Assembly: GCA_008638375.1 (NCBI GenBank)
Contig: CM018037.1
Location: forward strand, 35,793,576 to 35,857,575
Length of the DNA stretch: 64,000 bases
Reading direction: 5' to 3'
From: Nyssa sinensis
Taxonomy: Eukaryota; Streptophyta; Magnoliopsida; Cornales; Nyssaceae
In this document: positions 24,436 to 34,907 of the stretch, in pieces
Layout: every line of letters starts with the position of its first letter
How positions within the stretch are numbered: position 1 is the first letter of the stretch
Program-made: the position numbers and the translations under genes
The notes under the pieces: model-generated
The model's input: the letters and a program-made list of their open reading frames with translations, nothing else
Databases searched by the model: none
Told to the model about the DNA's origin: nothing

Positions 24436-25415
24436 GAAACAAATTATGTTATGTATATTTCATGTCAACACAATCATGGTTATCACCACTTGGTAATCAA
24501 GTGAAATCAATATATATACACACACACACATACATATATCACAAGATACTTGCAATTTAACCTGTCTAAATTTTGGTAGAATGAGCCAAATTAAGGACAG
24601 TCCTCCAAATATACACCTCTTGTAACAGTAACCTTGCCAATTGATTTTTAGAAAAGCAATATTGAACACATGGTCATAAATCTCACGAAGATTTTTAGAG
24701 ATCTGGCCGGTGTGCCGCCTGAAATATTTTGCATATGCTAAAAAGAAGTTTTTTTAAAAATAAAATTGTCAGTTCATATGAAGGTTTATGTTTTATATGG
24801 CGTTTGGTGGAATGCTTTTCAGTTTTCAATCCAAAGATGCACCCACATGTCCCATTCTAATTCTCTTTATCACATTATAAAACACCCTAATTGCATCATA
24901 TTAGCACTCACTTAAAAACACACACACACACACACAAAATAAAGTGTCTGTGTATGCATGTTTTTGTTCTTGTGTGTGTGCGTGTGTGTGTATATATACA
25001 GATCAACTTCTTCTTTTATATAATATATATATATATATATATATAAGCAAGCAACTGTGTTGGCATCATGATCAGGGCCATTCATGATAGAATGTTTTGG
25101 GGGTCGAGGGAGGGACATGCCTACTTCCTAGCTAGCTACTATATTGTCCTAGATTGTTGCGGCCAACTTTTTAGGGTTTTATCAAATATATATATATATA
25201 TATATATAAATATAAACTAGTAGAATTAAGTATAGAAGACGTAAACTTATCCACTACCTCCAACCAAATCTCGTGATCTTCACAAATTTCACAAAACCAT
25301 AGAATATTATAATGCTTCTTTTTTCTTGTAATTTATGGCATGCAAGACACAAGTTGGAGACATGTCCCGCTTACATGGACCCTACAACTAATATTATATC
25401 TATATTCTCTACACA

Positions 25416-25416
<1 letters not shown>

Positions 25417-25460
<44 letters not shown>
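25417..25460. repeat. (TA)n microsatellite
   Basis: About twenty uninterrupted TA units. Shorter TA runs occur nearby at about 25019-25046 and 25187-25208. Confidence 0.95.
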
Positions 25461-25462
<2 letters not shown>

Positions 25463-26173
25463 TGTTGTGTGAAAATGATAAATCGGTAAGTAAAATAAAC
25501 AATGAATCAATAAAGTAAAAAAAAAAAAATAAAGACATAAAATTTACGTAATTTAACAAGATACTTACGTCTATCGACAACAATGATCAATCCACTTTGA
25601 ATCGAATTGATTACAAGAGTAAAATACTCTTAAATTTGAAAACTATTTTACACCCAATGACAACTCACCAAAGCCAACTCTCTTTGTATAAGAAAAAACT
25701 TTAAAAATAACACTCTTATATATGAGATTACAAAATATAAAACAAAGTGAAATATCCAAACAAAACGATTAAAAAACAATCCATGGACAGATCCATTTTT
25801 AGGTTACAAATAAATCATAAAAAATTTAAATAAATTTATGACAACCACTCAACATATATAAATATACATTATACATTATTCTATAGATGACAAATGAACA
25901 GGCTCATTTGGATCCAGTTGCTTCATATATAATCATGATATTTATAAGATTCTGCACCACAAATCATGGTGGTAACTCACCAACTTTGGAATTTGCTTAG
26001 CCACTTTTATGTTTAAAGGAAGAAGATTGCTGCCCCACATTCAAATTTTTTTTTTCTTTCATCTTCTTCTTGCCATCTCAGGTGGATCATTGTAGTCCCC
26101 ATCTAAATTCCTTTTCAACTTGAGAGCCTACTATGACTTTTTGTACTTTCCCATGGTTGTGGTTGTTAGGATG

Positions 26174-26176
<3 letters not shown>

Positions 26177-26226
<50 letters not shown>

Positions 26227-26227
26227 C

Positions 26228-26290
<63 letters not shown>
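26177..26290. repeat. Palindromic compound microsatellite (CT)n-(TA)n-(AG)n
   Basis: A (CT)n run of about 22 units is followed by a TA-rich centre and then by an (AG)n run of about 16 units. The CT and AG arms are complementary, so the whole block is a long inverted repeat that could extrude as a hairpin or cruciform. Confidence 0.95.
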
Positions 26291-26292
<2 letters not shown>

Positions 26293-28492
26293 TTTACTGA
26301 ATGAGTTGGGGTGATCAAGTGATGCCATAAAGACTTTTGGGAATGGTGGGGTCTTTATGTTTGATATCAACAAACTGGTGATTTATTTAAGTTTTAACCA
26401 GTTGCACAATGCATAATCACCACCTTCCCTTTTGTTGGGTGGTTGGGAATCCGAATAGCGTTGGAATAGCATAGAGAACAAAATACATGTGACTTTGAGC
26501 AAAAATGTCCCAAAACAATTTCTTTTTTTGCCAAATCCCAAGGGGAATTCCCCTTACAGCTTGACCTAAAGGTGATTTTTTTTATTTTTTTTGGTGATTC
26601 CTGCATGAATCGGTTTTTCAACACGTGTAAATTTTAAGTGGATTTTATATTAGTGGTTCCCATACAAACTGGTCTCTTAATGCGTGTAAAATTAAGTTCT
26701 AGACTGACTTGCCCAATAATTTTTAAGTTATTCTATCAACACATTGCATTGTTACATAAGAGGCTAATTCTAAAACTCGAATTGAGTATCCTAAGAATGA
26801 CTCTCTAAAATCTTTTTCCAACTGCTTGAGATTAGCCTATTCAAAGTAATTAGAGTAACTTAGGACTTATCTAGAGTGGCAACATGCCATTTCTCCATTC
26901 TTACGGCTTAAGTTTGAGGATCTCTACACACTCACTTAGGACATCTTTAAAATTGACTTTAGTTTAAATCCAAATTTAAATTTGAGTCAAAATCTTTTTT
27001 AACTGTCAACTTAAATTCATATGATTTATTTTTATTTAAGCTTAAATTCATATCAGTCCAGTATTATTAACATATTCAAATCATTGTTCAAAGATAGATT
27101 TAAAATCTTGGGGACATTATGGAAATTTTTTGGGGGGCAATGTGAAGTTTATTTTCAAAAGATTTTGAATAAAACTAAGTGATCATTGAAGAGTTTCAAA
27201 TTCAAACAAAATTTTTATTCAAATTTGAGTAATCACTGAAAACAAGGGTGGAGCCCAAAAAAATGTGGCTATAATTTTTTTTAGAGAAATTTTTAGGAGG
27301 AACTTTTTTTATTCAAGTTGGGTCGAGAATTTGAAGGAAAAAATTCATTATTCTCCAAATTGGAAGAAAATCTACTTGTATGTTTTTTTTTTTTTTTGGC
27401 ACATTTTGGAAGAAAATTTGTTTTTATTTTCAAAAATAATAAAAAAATTTACATGTAAAATCTTTTTTTTAAAATTTTTTTTTTGAGGAGCTCTAGCCTC
27501 TATCTAGTTTCACCTCTTATTAGAAATGGCCTTAGGTAGACTTTTCACCTCTTAAATATTATATAAATAAAAGAATAATAGTCTTATTCGAATTATACAA
27601 GTGATTACACTGCATGCAAATAGCATGAATTTAATTCTTTCTCTTACTATTCTTTTGTATATAAATAAAAAAAAAATAAAAACAAAAATAGTAATGAGAA
27701 AGGGTTTTTTTTTTAAAAACAATTTTTGATAAGGGCCCCTAGTTCCCATATCTGCCATTTGTCAACCATAATGTGTTTCTAAACAAGAAGCCGGAAAATT
27801 TTGACAAATTCGATAATAGTGACAAAAAGCATTATGAAAAAATCACATTCAATTGTTGGCTGAATGTAACACATCTTATACATTTGTGGGCCAAACACGA
27901 CCTTTCTGCCAAGTATAGATCGGGCCCTGTCAGAAGCCCATGTGGGACGGACTGTATCAAATCTTTACATTTGTTCGCTCAACATTTGCTCTGCCTGTGT
28001 CCCATATTTATTGACCTTGCAGAATGAGAAATTATTGGACACTCCTGTGGTACATATTTTCAAAGATGAGATGATGTGTTACGTATATATAATACATTTA
28101 TGACATATCATCTTACTTTCGAGAGTGTGTCACGTATATATAATACATTTATGTAGACAAGTCATTAAATAAAAATAAATAAAAAATAGAAGACCAAGAA
28201 ATTGATATGCCCTTAACAATTTGTTTGAAAGTTTTAAAATGAGAAGAAAATAAAAAATAATTTAAAATAGAAGAAAAATGTGAGGAGAAGAACAAAAGAG
28301 TGATTATCTTATGTTTAAAATATTTAAGAAATAAATGAAAAGAAACTCATAATTATCTTACTCAAATTGTTAGCGAGAGAGAGAGAGAGAGAGAGAGAAT
28401 AAATATAAATATGTATATATAGGCTATTAAATAAGTATATATATATATATATATTTTTCATTAATAGTCATAAGTTTTAGTTTTTGTATTAA

Positions 28493-28497
28493 GAACT
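28493..28497 (+). other. Target-site duplication, left
   Basis: GAACT immediately before the 5' LTR. The same five bases follow the 3' LTR at 40122-40126. Confidence 0.93.
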
Positions 28498-29124
28498 TGA
28501 TATACCATAAAAAGACAGGCCAATCAACACTTGACACGTATGACCACAGTCCGATTTATGTTCAGCTAGCATGATTCTCGTTCAGCCTATGACATCCAGA
28601 TCATCACATAAGGTCGGAAGTGACCAAACAAATATATCCAGAACTGATCACAGGGTCCAGACCAGAGCTTCAGATCTCGTCACCGCCTTAGCGGATTCCG
28701 AGCAGAGAATGGGGTAACAGTCTCCAGCACGGAAACTACCATTTATGATTATCTCCGCCTTAGCGGATTCCGGGCAGAGGATAAGGAAGTAGTCTCCAAT
28801 ACGGAAACTACCATCTGTGATTATCTCCATCCACAACTTAATGCCCACAAGGTAACTGCAATCTCCGACGATCATATCCCTATATTCATGGCGTCGAATC
28901 CTAATCAACTGAGGAAAGCTTCGGCCTATATATTAAACCCTAGAGGTACGCTATATTTTTCATGCTCATTCTTTGACTTTCAATACAGTCTTTCAATTCC
29001 CTTACTCACTTAAGCATCGGAGCGGCTACCGCCGGAGCCAATCCGGTGGTCCTCTGATCATCTTTCTGAGTGTTCTACAGGTCACGGAGCCCTTACGTGT
29101 TGCGAGTCAAAAAGTGCAGCATCA
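28498..29124 (+). repeat. 5' LTR
   Basis: 627 bases beginning TGATATACC and ending GCAGCATCA, so the ends form a TGAT...ATCA inverted pair. It appears identical to the LTR at 39495-40121. A TATA-like TATATATTAAACC lies near 28927 and probably sets the start of the genomic RNA about 30 bases later. The U3 part contains a 72-bp tandem duplication (28684-28827). Confidence 0.95.
28684..28827 (+). repeat. 72-bp tandem duplication in U3 with a palindromic core
   Basis: CGCCTTAGCGGATTCCG occurs at 28684 and 28756, 72 bases apart. Each copy also contains CGGAAACTACCAT and TGATTATCTC. CCGCCTTAGCGG is a palindrome with a CTTA loop. Repeats in this position commonly act as transcription enhancers in LTR elements; here that is inference. 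The same repeat is present in the 3' LTR at 39681-39824. Confidence 0.8.
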
Positions 29125-29127
29125 GTT

Positions 29128-29145
29128 TGGCGCCGTCTGTGGGAA
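29128..29145 (+). other. Primer binding site
   Basis: TGGCGCCGTCTGTGGGAA lies 3 bases after the 5' LTR. The first nine bases match the acceptor end expected for plant tRNA-Asp (TGGCGCCGT); the remainder diverges, so the primer tRNA is not certain. Confidence 0.8.
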
Positions 29146-29201
29146 CGACTAATCTCTACGTGCTTTATTCATAAACTCATCTTTTTCCCTACCGGAAAAC
29201 C

Positions 29202-31565
29202 ATGGCACCAAATCTCCGACCCCGACAGAATACTCAGAGTTCGCAAAACGCTCAGCGTCAGCCGTCTGCTCCGCGCACAAGAGGACCAGCGGCCAACCCT
29301 ATGCGACAAGAGATCGAAGCAATAAAACGACACAATGAACTGGTGCAGGAGCAGCTGCTAGCCATTACCAGGACGCTGGCAACGCTCACGCAGAACCAAG
29401 CGGCGGCTTCTCCTAGCCCGCCGGTCAACTTCGTTGCAGGAACACAACCCCCGGTTGCCACGGGGAATGAAGAAATTCGCGGGCAGACCCCCGCTAACCA
29501 GCCTGGGCACCCCTCAGGCGTTGCTCACGCTGGCCGAGATCCACAGCCATCAACAGTCCCTGGCTGGGGAACATCCGCTTTTGTCCCCGACGTACATTAC
29601 CGGAGTACTACCCGAGCCCCAACTCCTAGGGTTTCGGGAGCACCCCCGGCACCACAGGAACCTTATCATGCAGCACCAGCCCCACCGGTTCGGGCTCCTC
29701 CTCCATCCGAAGGGCGCACTCCACCCTATTACCCTGAAGCCGAGGCTGTCAGGCAGGGTTCACAAGATGTCAGACTCAGAGACCCGCGAAGGGAAGAGGA
29801 GATTGCCGAGTCTATGGACCGGACAATCGGTTTAAGAGGACCTCAGAACCCTCCAGAGCAGGACGAACTGGCCAGGCTGCTCGGAAGACTAGCCACTCCG
29901 TTTACCCACGCCATCATGTCTGAAGAGAGGCCTAGAAAGTTCGTGGTGCCCAAATTCACTCTCTACGACGGATCTGGAGATCCAGGAGATCATCTATCTC
30001 ATTACCAGCATACGATGGCCCTTCACGGAGCCTCAGATGCTTTCATGTGCCGAACGTTCATTACCAGCTTGAAGGGAACGGCTCTGAAGTGGTTCCACAA
30101 CCTCCCTCCGAACTCCATTGCCAACTTTTACGAGCTCGGTAGACAGTTCTTGGATAGGTTTATGACCAGCAGGAGGCTCAGAAGGGGACCAGAATTCCTG
30201 CTGAACGTTAGGCAGACTAGGGAGGAATCCCTTCGGGCCTACATCGCCCGCTTCAACACTGAGCTCACTGAGATCACGGATTGCAGCCCGAAATTCCTTG
30301 TTGCGGCCCTTACTGCCGGGCTTGCCCAAGGTGGCTTCAGAGACTCCTTGACAAAAAGCCCCCCGGCTGATATGGCAGCATTGATGGATCGGGCCAAAAA
30401 ATACATCAACCTTGAAGAAGCCAACCGATCAGCCCAGAAGGGCAAGGATCAGACCCAAAGGGATAATCCGAAGCGGGAGGACCATAAGAAGGAGGATCAC
30501 AGAAGAGATTCCAACAAAAAGAGGGTCAGAAGCCCAGATAAGAAAACAGCTCCCAAAGCTGTGTACAACTCCGCACCAAGGGAGTTCACCAACTTCACGC
30601 CTTTGAACACCACTCCGAACCAGGTACTCCGGCAGATCCGAGATCGGGAGAACCTGAGGTGGCCAGAGCCGATCAAAGGAGATCCCAGCCTGCGGGACCA
30701 AAGTAAGTATTGCAATTTCCATAAAGATCATGGGCATACTACTAACACTTGCAGGACCCTCCGATATGAGATAGAACAGCTCATAAAGAAGGGACGTCTT
30801 CGGGAGTTCGTCAAACAAGACGGAAGGCAGAACCCCCAAGAAGACAAGCCTCAGCAGCGGCCAGATCAGAGGCCCGAACAGAGGCAAGAGCAGCGGGAAG
30901 GACGAAACGAGCCTCAGAGGCAGAACAACCATGTTATCTACGTCCTCCATGCTGACTCCCCTGTTACAGGAATGTCCAACAGGGCGAGAAAAAGATATGC
31001 TCGGGAAGCCAGAACCGCCCCAAACATCTTGCAGGTCTCCAACGTCGAAAAAAGGCTCAAGACAGGGCCAGAGATCCAGTTCACCGAGCAAGATCTAGCA
31101 GGGGTACACTGTCCTCACAGTGATGCCCTTGTTATCACCCTCAGAATCGCCAACTTCGAAACTAGAAGAGTCCTAGTCGACACTGGCAGCTCAGTCAATA
31201 TCCTATTCTACGAACCGCTTAAGCGGATGGGCATAAACCAGGACAGCGTCAAGCCCACCACTGCCGTAATGGCAGCTTTTGATGGCAGCCTTAGCACCCC
31301 CCTGGGGAGAGTTGACCTTCCTACCACTATTGGGGAAGGTGAAGGGCAGAAGACCACCATCTCAGAGTACATGGTGTTGAACATGAAGTCTCCATACAAC
31401 GTCATCATTGGGAGACCCTGGTTACACCAGATAGGGGCGGTCACCTCAACCTTTCATCAGTGTCTGAAGTACGTCCACAATCAAAGCGCGCACTCGGTCC
31501 GAGGATGTCAGCCAACCTCACGAGAATGTCACGCTATTGCCCTCAAGGAGACAGCCCCAAAATAG
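29202..31565 (+). CDS. gag-pro: Retrotransposon Gag-protease polyprotein
   Basis: 787 residues. The ATG at 29202 is in good context (ACCATGGCA) and follows a short leader. Residues 1-230 are proline- and glutamine-rich. Residues about 237-410 form the retrotransposon Gag domain (VPKFTLYDGSGDP, then the LKGTALKWFHNLPPNSI region). A basic linker follows, then a variant zinc-knuckle-like motif starting at C504 (CNFHKDHGHTTNTC), then an arginine/glutamine-rich stretch. The aspartic protease active site is D660 in VLVDTGSSVNILFY. Gag packages the element RNA, and the protease processes the polyprotein. The frame ends at UAG 31563-31565 and stays open after it in the same frame as pol. No other disruption was seen. 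Confidence 0.95.
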   Translation: MAPNLRPRQNTQSSQNAQRQPSAPRTRGPAANPMRQEIEAIKRHNELVQEQLLAITRTLATLTQNQAAASPSPPVNFVAGTQPPVATGNEEIRGQTPANQPGHPSGVAHAGRDPQPSTVPGWGTSAFVPDVHYRSTTRAPTPRVSGAPPAPQEPYHAAPAPPVRAPPPSEGRTPPYYPEAEAVRQGSQDVRLRDPRREEEIAESMDRTIGLRGPQNPPEQDELARLLGRLATPFTHAIMSEERPRKFVVPKFTLYDGSGDPGDHLSHYQHTMALHGASDAFMCRTFITSLKGTALKWFHNLPPNSIANFYELGRQFLDRFMTSRRLRRGPEFLLNVRQTREESLRAYIARFNTELTEITDCSPKFLVAALTAGLAQGGFRDSLTKSPPADMAALMDRAKKYINLEEANRSAQKGKDQTQRDNPKREDHKKEDHRRDSNKKRVRSPDKKTAPKAVYNSAPREFTNFTPLNTTPNQVLRQIRDRENLRWPEPIKGDPSLRDQSKYCNFHKDHGHTTNTCRTLRYEIEQLIKKGRLREFVKQDGRQNPQEDKPQQRPDQRPEQRQEQREGRNEPQRQNNHVIYVLHADSPVTGMSNRARKRYAREARTAPNILQVSNVEKRLKTGPEIQFTEQDLAGVHCPHSDALVITLRIANFETRRVLVDTGSSVNILFYEPLKRMGINQDSVKPTTAVMAAFDGSLSTPLGRVDLPTTIGEGEGQKTTISEYMVLNMKSPYNVIIGRPWLHQIGAVTSTFHQCLKYVHNQSAHSVRGCQPTSRECHAIALKETAPK

Positions 31566-31574
31566 CAATTACAG
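31563..31574 (+). promoter_or_regulatory. Candidate stop-codon readthrough site between gag and pol
   Basis: The gag frame ends AAA TAG CAA TTA CAG. The bases after the stop match the UAG-CAR-YYA readthrough context known from tobamoviruses, including the following CAG. The frame then stays open without interruption into pol, so translational readthrough would yield a Gag-Pol fusion at low frequency. The sequence pattern is seen; function is inferred. Confidence 0.7.
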
Positions 31575-31619
31575 TACACTCGGGACCGTGCAGATCCGGT
31601 TTTCACTCACACTCCCGAG

Positions 31620-34600
31620 GTGGAAGATTGCCCATCCGGCGTTGAAGAGCCCCTGAGCCCAAGGGGGCGTGATAGTCAAGCCAAGCCTGTTGGCGAGCCC
31701 ATCAAGATACTGGTCAGTTCAGGAGCAGAGGGGCGCTATTTGTACATCGGTCCAGACCTTGCGCCCGCCGAGCGGGAAAAGATAGTCAGGTTTCTGAAGA
31801 ACAACCTCTCTATCTTTGCTTGGGAGACTAGAGACATGGAGGGAATAGATCCTAATCTGATAACTCACAAACTAATGGTAGATCCAGACCACCCCCCGGT
31901 CAGACAGAAGAGAAGACCGATCGCTCCCGAACGGCATCGGGTTATAAACGAAGAAGTCCAGAGGTTGCTGGACGCCAGGATGATACGGGAAGTTTTTTAT
32001 CCCGAGTGGTTAGCCAACACTGTGCTCGTCAAGAAGAAGAACGGCAAGTGGAGAGTCTGTGTTGACTATACAGACCTTAACAAAGCATGTCCCAAGGACA
32101 GCTTCCCACTACCGAGAATAGATCAACTGGTTGACGCCACTGCAGGGCATGAGCTTATGAGTTTCATGGACGCCTACTCTGGATACAACCAGATCCAGAT
32201 GTACCCTCCAGATCAGGAAAAGACCGCCTTCATAACCGAAAGAGGACTCTATTGCTACAGAGTGATGCCTTTCGGTTTAAAGAATGCTGGAGCCACTTAC
32301 CAACGGTTGGTGAACAAGATGTTCAGCCCATTGCTTGGCAGCACCATGGAGGTATACATCGACGACATGCTGGTAAAGAGCCTCCAGAAAGGCAGCCACC
32401 TCCAGCATTTAGCCCAGACCTTCGATATCCTCAGACAGCACAAGATGAAGCTCAACCCCTCAAAATGTACCTTCGGAGTTACGAAGGGAAAATTCTTGGG
32501 GTACATCGTCTCTCAAAGAGGTATCGAAGCGGATCCCACCCAGATCCAAGCCCTGATTGGACTGAAGTCGCCAAAGACCAAAAAAGAGATTCAGGCACTG
32601 AACGGCAGAGTCGCCGCATTGAGCAGATTTATATCCAAGTCCACCGATCGCTGCCTACCTTTCTTCAAAGCTCTAAAGGGCGGCAAGGCTTTGCAATGGA
32701 CAGAAGAATGCGAGCATTCCTTCCAAGAACTAAAGGAGTATTTAGCCTCTCCAGAGCTCCTGTCAAAACCTGTACAAGGAGAAAAGCTGCTCCTGTACCT
32801 AGCAGTCTCTGAGAACGCGGTCAGTTCCGCACTAATCAGACAGGACAAAGGAGTACAGAGGCCTATATTCTACGTCAGTAGGGCACTACTCGACACGGAA
32901 AGAAGATACCCAGAAGTAGAGAAGCTGGCCTATGCCTTGGTCGTATCAGCCCGAAAGCTCCGACCTTACTTCCAGGCCCATCCAATTGAGATTCCAACTG
33001 CTTATCCTCTAAAGTCAATACTGAGGAAACCCGAGGTATCGGGAAGATTGGTCAAGTGGTCTGTAGAGCTAGGGGAGTTTGACATAGCATATGTACCCCG
33101 AAACTCCATCAAAGGGCAGGCCTTAGCCGATTTTGTAGCCGAGTCCACCCCGGCACTGCAGAACAAAGCACAAATCGCCGAAACTACAGGAACCTGGCGG
33201 CTATATATTGATGGATCGTCAACCGATCAAGGATCAGGGGTAGGACTGGTACTACAGTCCCCTGATGGACTTACATCGGAAAAAGCAGTCAGCCTGGGAT
33301 TTAAAGCTTCTAATAATGAAGCTGAATATGAGGCCCTAATCTTAGGGATGAAGCTTGCCCTGGAATGCGAGGCTCAGAACCTCGATGTCTTCTCCGACTC
33401 CCAACTGGTAGTAAGCCAAGTTTTGGGAGAGTTTGCCATTAAGGATGACAGGATGCTTCGATACTCCGAACTGGTGAACCATTTAAAGCATTCTTTCCAG
33501 ACTTTCACTATCCAGAAGATTGAGAGAAGTCAGAACTGCAGAGCAGATGCTCTGGCTAACATGGCCTCCCGCCTCAAGTCTGAAACAGACTCCACCGTTA
33601 AAATCTCTTTTCAGCCAGGATCCAGCATTGAGGGAGCATCAGTTGCTCAAGTTGATGAACAGCCCCAGAGCTGGATGACCCCAATCCTCCAGTATCTAAG
33701 ATCCGGGCTCCTCCCAGAGGATAAAAACAAAGCCAGGAGAATCCGAATCAGAGCGGCTCGGTACCTGATCTTGAACAACAAACTTTACAGGAGGTCATAT
33801 TCTCAACCTCTGTTAAAATGTTTGGCTCCAGACGAGTCACAATACGTTTTGGCTGAAATTCACGAGGGAATTTGCGGGAATCACAATGGGGGCAGAACTA
33901 TAGCGCACCGAGCTCTATCACAGGGCTACTACTGGCCCGGCATGCTGAAACAGGCTAAAGAGTATGTTCGGAAGTGTGACAAATGTCAGAAATTCGCCTC
34001 GTACCAACACCAGCCTCAGCACGAGCTTATCCCGATTCCTAGCCCCTGGCCCTTTGCTCAATGGGGAATGGACATTGTGGGCCCGTTACCACGAGCATCT
34101 CCAAACAGGAAGTACCTCCTGGTGGCTATCGACTACTTCTCTAAATGGGCCGAAGCCGAGCCCTTAACGCATATTACAGAAAAGGAAGTCGAAAGCTTCA
34201 CCTGGAAGAATATTGTCTGCAGGTTTGGCATACCACGTGTAATTATCTCGGATAATGGGACACAATTTACTGGTAAAGGCTTCAAGGCATTCTGCGAAAA
34301 TCTCAACATCAGGCAGCACTTTGCCTCTCCAGGCCATCCACAAGCAAATGGGCAGGCAGAGGTCACCAACCGAACAATCCTTGATGGGTTAAAGAAAAGG
34401 CTGGAACAAGCCAAAGGGAAGTGGGCAGAAGAGCTCCCAGGAGTCCTTTGGGCCTACCGTACAACCAGAAGAACTCCCACCTCTGAAACACCCTTCTCAT
34501 TAGCCTATGGGACAGAAGCAGTAATTCCGGTTGAAATCGGTATGCCAACCCTGAGGACTGAGGCCTTTGAGCAAGAATCCAATGATCAGCAGCTGATGGA

Positions 34601-34907
34601 GAACTTGGATCTGCTCGAGGAAAGAAGGGATCAAGCCAGCATCAGGATGGAAGCCTACCAACAAAGAATGGTCAATAAATCCAGGATAGGACTCAAGACA
34701 GTCAGCTTCCAAGTTGGAGACTTCGTCTTAAGAAGAGTCTTTCAGAACACCAAGGATCCCACCATGGGAAAATTGTCACCAAATTGGGAAGGCCCCTACA
34801 AAGTGACGAAGGTCGTTCGACCTACCACTTACTGGCTTGAAGACACGACTGGGAAACCTGTTCCTAGGCCATGGAACGTAGAACACTTGCGGAAGTATTA
34901 TCAATAA
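31620..34907 (+). CDS. pol: Retrotransposon Pol: reverse transcriptase, two RNase H domains, integrase
   Basis: The frame is open from just after the gag stop (31566). Numbering here starts at 31620, which is a GTG, so this is not a claimed start; production through readthrough is more likely. It runs to 1,095 residues. Reverse transcriptase spans about residues 110-300, with the catalytic YIDD at 245-248. The Ty3-type RNase H follows at about 385-505. A second RNase H begins near residue 526 (YIDGSSTDQGSG, with D531 as a likely catalytic residue), which is the Tat hallmark. Integrase has a zinc-binding H-H-C-C region at about residues 740-785 and catalytic D818, D878 and E914 (a D,D35E spacing). 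The C-terminus has a chromodomain-less GPYKV-type tail. All active-site residues appear intact. Confidence 0.95.
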   Translation: MEDCPSGVEEPLSPRGRDSQAKPVGEPIKILVSSGAEGRYLYIGPDLAPAEREKIVRFLKNNLSIFAWETRDMEGIDPNLITHKLMVDPDHPPVRQKRRPIAPERHRVINEEVQRLLDARMIREVFYPEWLANTVLVKKKNGKWRVCVDYTDLNKACPKDSFPLPRIDQLVDATAGHELMSFMDAYSGYNQIQMYPPDQEKTAFITERGLYCYRVMPFGLKNAGATYQRLVNKMFSPLLGSTMEVYIDDMLVKSLQKGSHLQHLAQTFDILRQHKMKLNPSKCTFGVTKGKFLGYIVSQRGIEADPTQIQALIGLKSPKTKKEIQALNGRVAALSRFISKSTDRCLPFFKALKGGKALQWTEECEHSFQELKEYLASPELLSKPVQGEKLLLYLAVSENAVSSALIRQDKGVQRPIFYVSRALLDTERRYPEVEKLAYALVVSARKLRPYFQAHPIEIPTAYPLKSILRKPEVSGRLVKWSVELGEFDIAYVPRNSIKGQALADFVAESTPALQNKAQIAETTGTWRLYIDGSSTDQGSGVGLVLQSPDGLTSEKAVSLGFKASNNEAEYEALILGMKLALECEAQNLDVFSDSQLVVSQVLGEFAIKDDRMLRYSELVNHLKHSFQTFTIQKIERSQNCRADALANMASRLKSETDSTVKISFQPGSSIEGASVAQVDEQPQSWMTPILQYLRSGLLPEDKNKARRIRIRAARYLILNNKLYRRSYSQPLLKCLAPDESQYVLAEIHEGICGNHNGGRTIAHRALSQGYYWPGMLKQAKEYVRKCDKCQKFASYQHQPQHELIPIPSPWPFAQWGMDIVGPLPRASPNRKYLLVAIDYFSKWAEAEPLTHITEKEVESFTWKNIVCRFGIPRVIISDNGTQFTGKGFKAFCENLNIRQHFASPGHPQANGQAEVTNRTILDGLKKRLEQAKGKWAEELPGVLWAYRTTRRTPTSETPFSLAYGTEAVIPVEIGMPTLRTEAFEQESNDQQLMENLDLLEERRDQASIRMEAYQQRMVNKSRIGLKTVSFQVGDFVLRRVFQNTKDPTMGKLSPNWEGPYKVTKVVRPTTYWLEDTTGKPVPRPWNVEHLRKYYQ

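Larger units (their letters stand above)
20730..28497. other. Intergenic region between MAKR and the retrotransposon
   Basis: No supported gene. It holds a solo LTR (21410-22483), several long microsatellites (near 23118, 25019, 25417, 26177 and 28374) and a dispersed AT-rich repeat at about 24045-24435 related to 62910-63205. There is also a ~60-bp partial duplication around 28065-28155 (ACGTATATATAATACATTTA occurs twice). The short ORFs present are mostly encoded by repeats. Confidence 0.6.

Noticed and set aside
28648..28908. 86-codon ORF in each LTR (also 39645-39905)
   Set aside because: It is an antisense ORF produced by the duplicated U3 repeat; it is identical in both LTRs only because the LTRs are identical.
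29434..29835. 133-codon ORF overlapping gag in another frame
   Set aside because: It is a shadow of the GC-rich gag frame, with no family resemblance.
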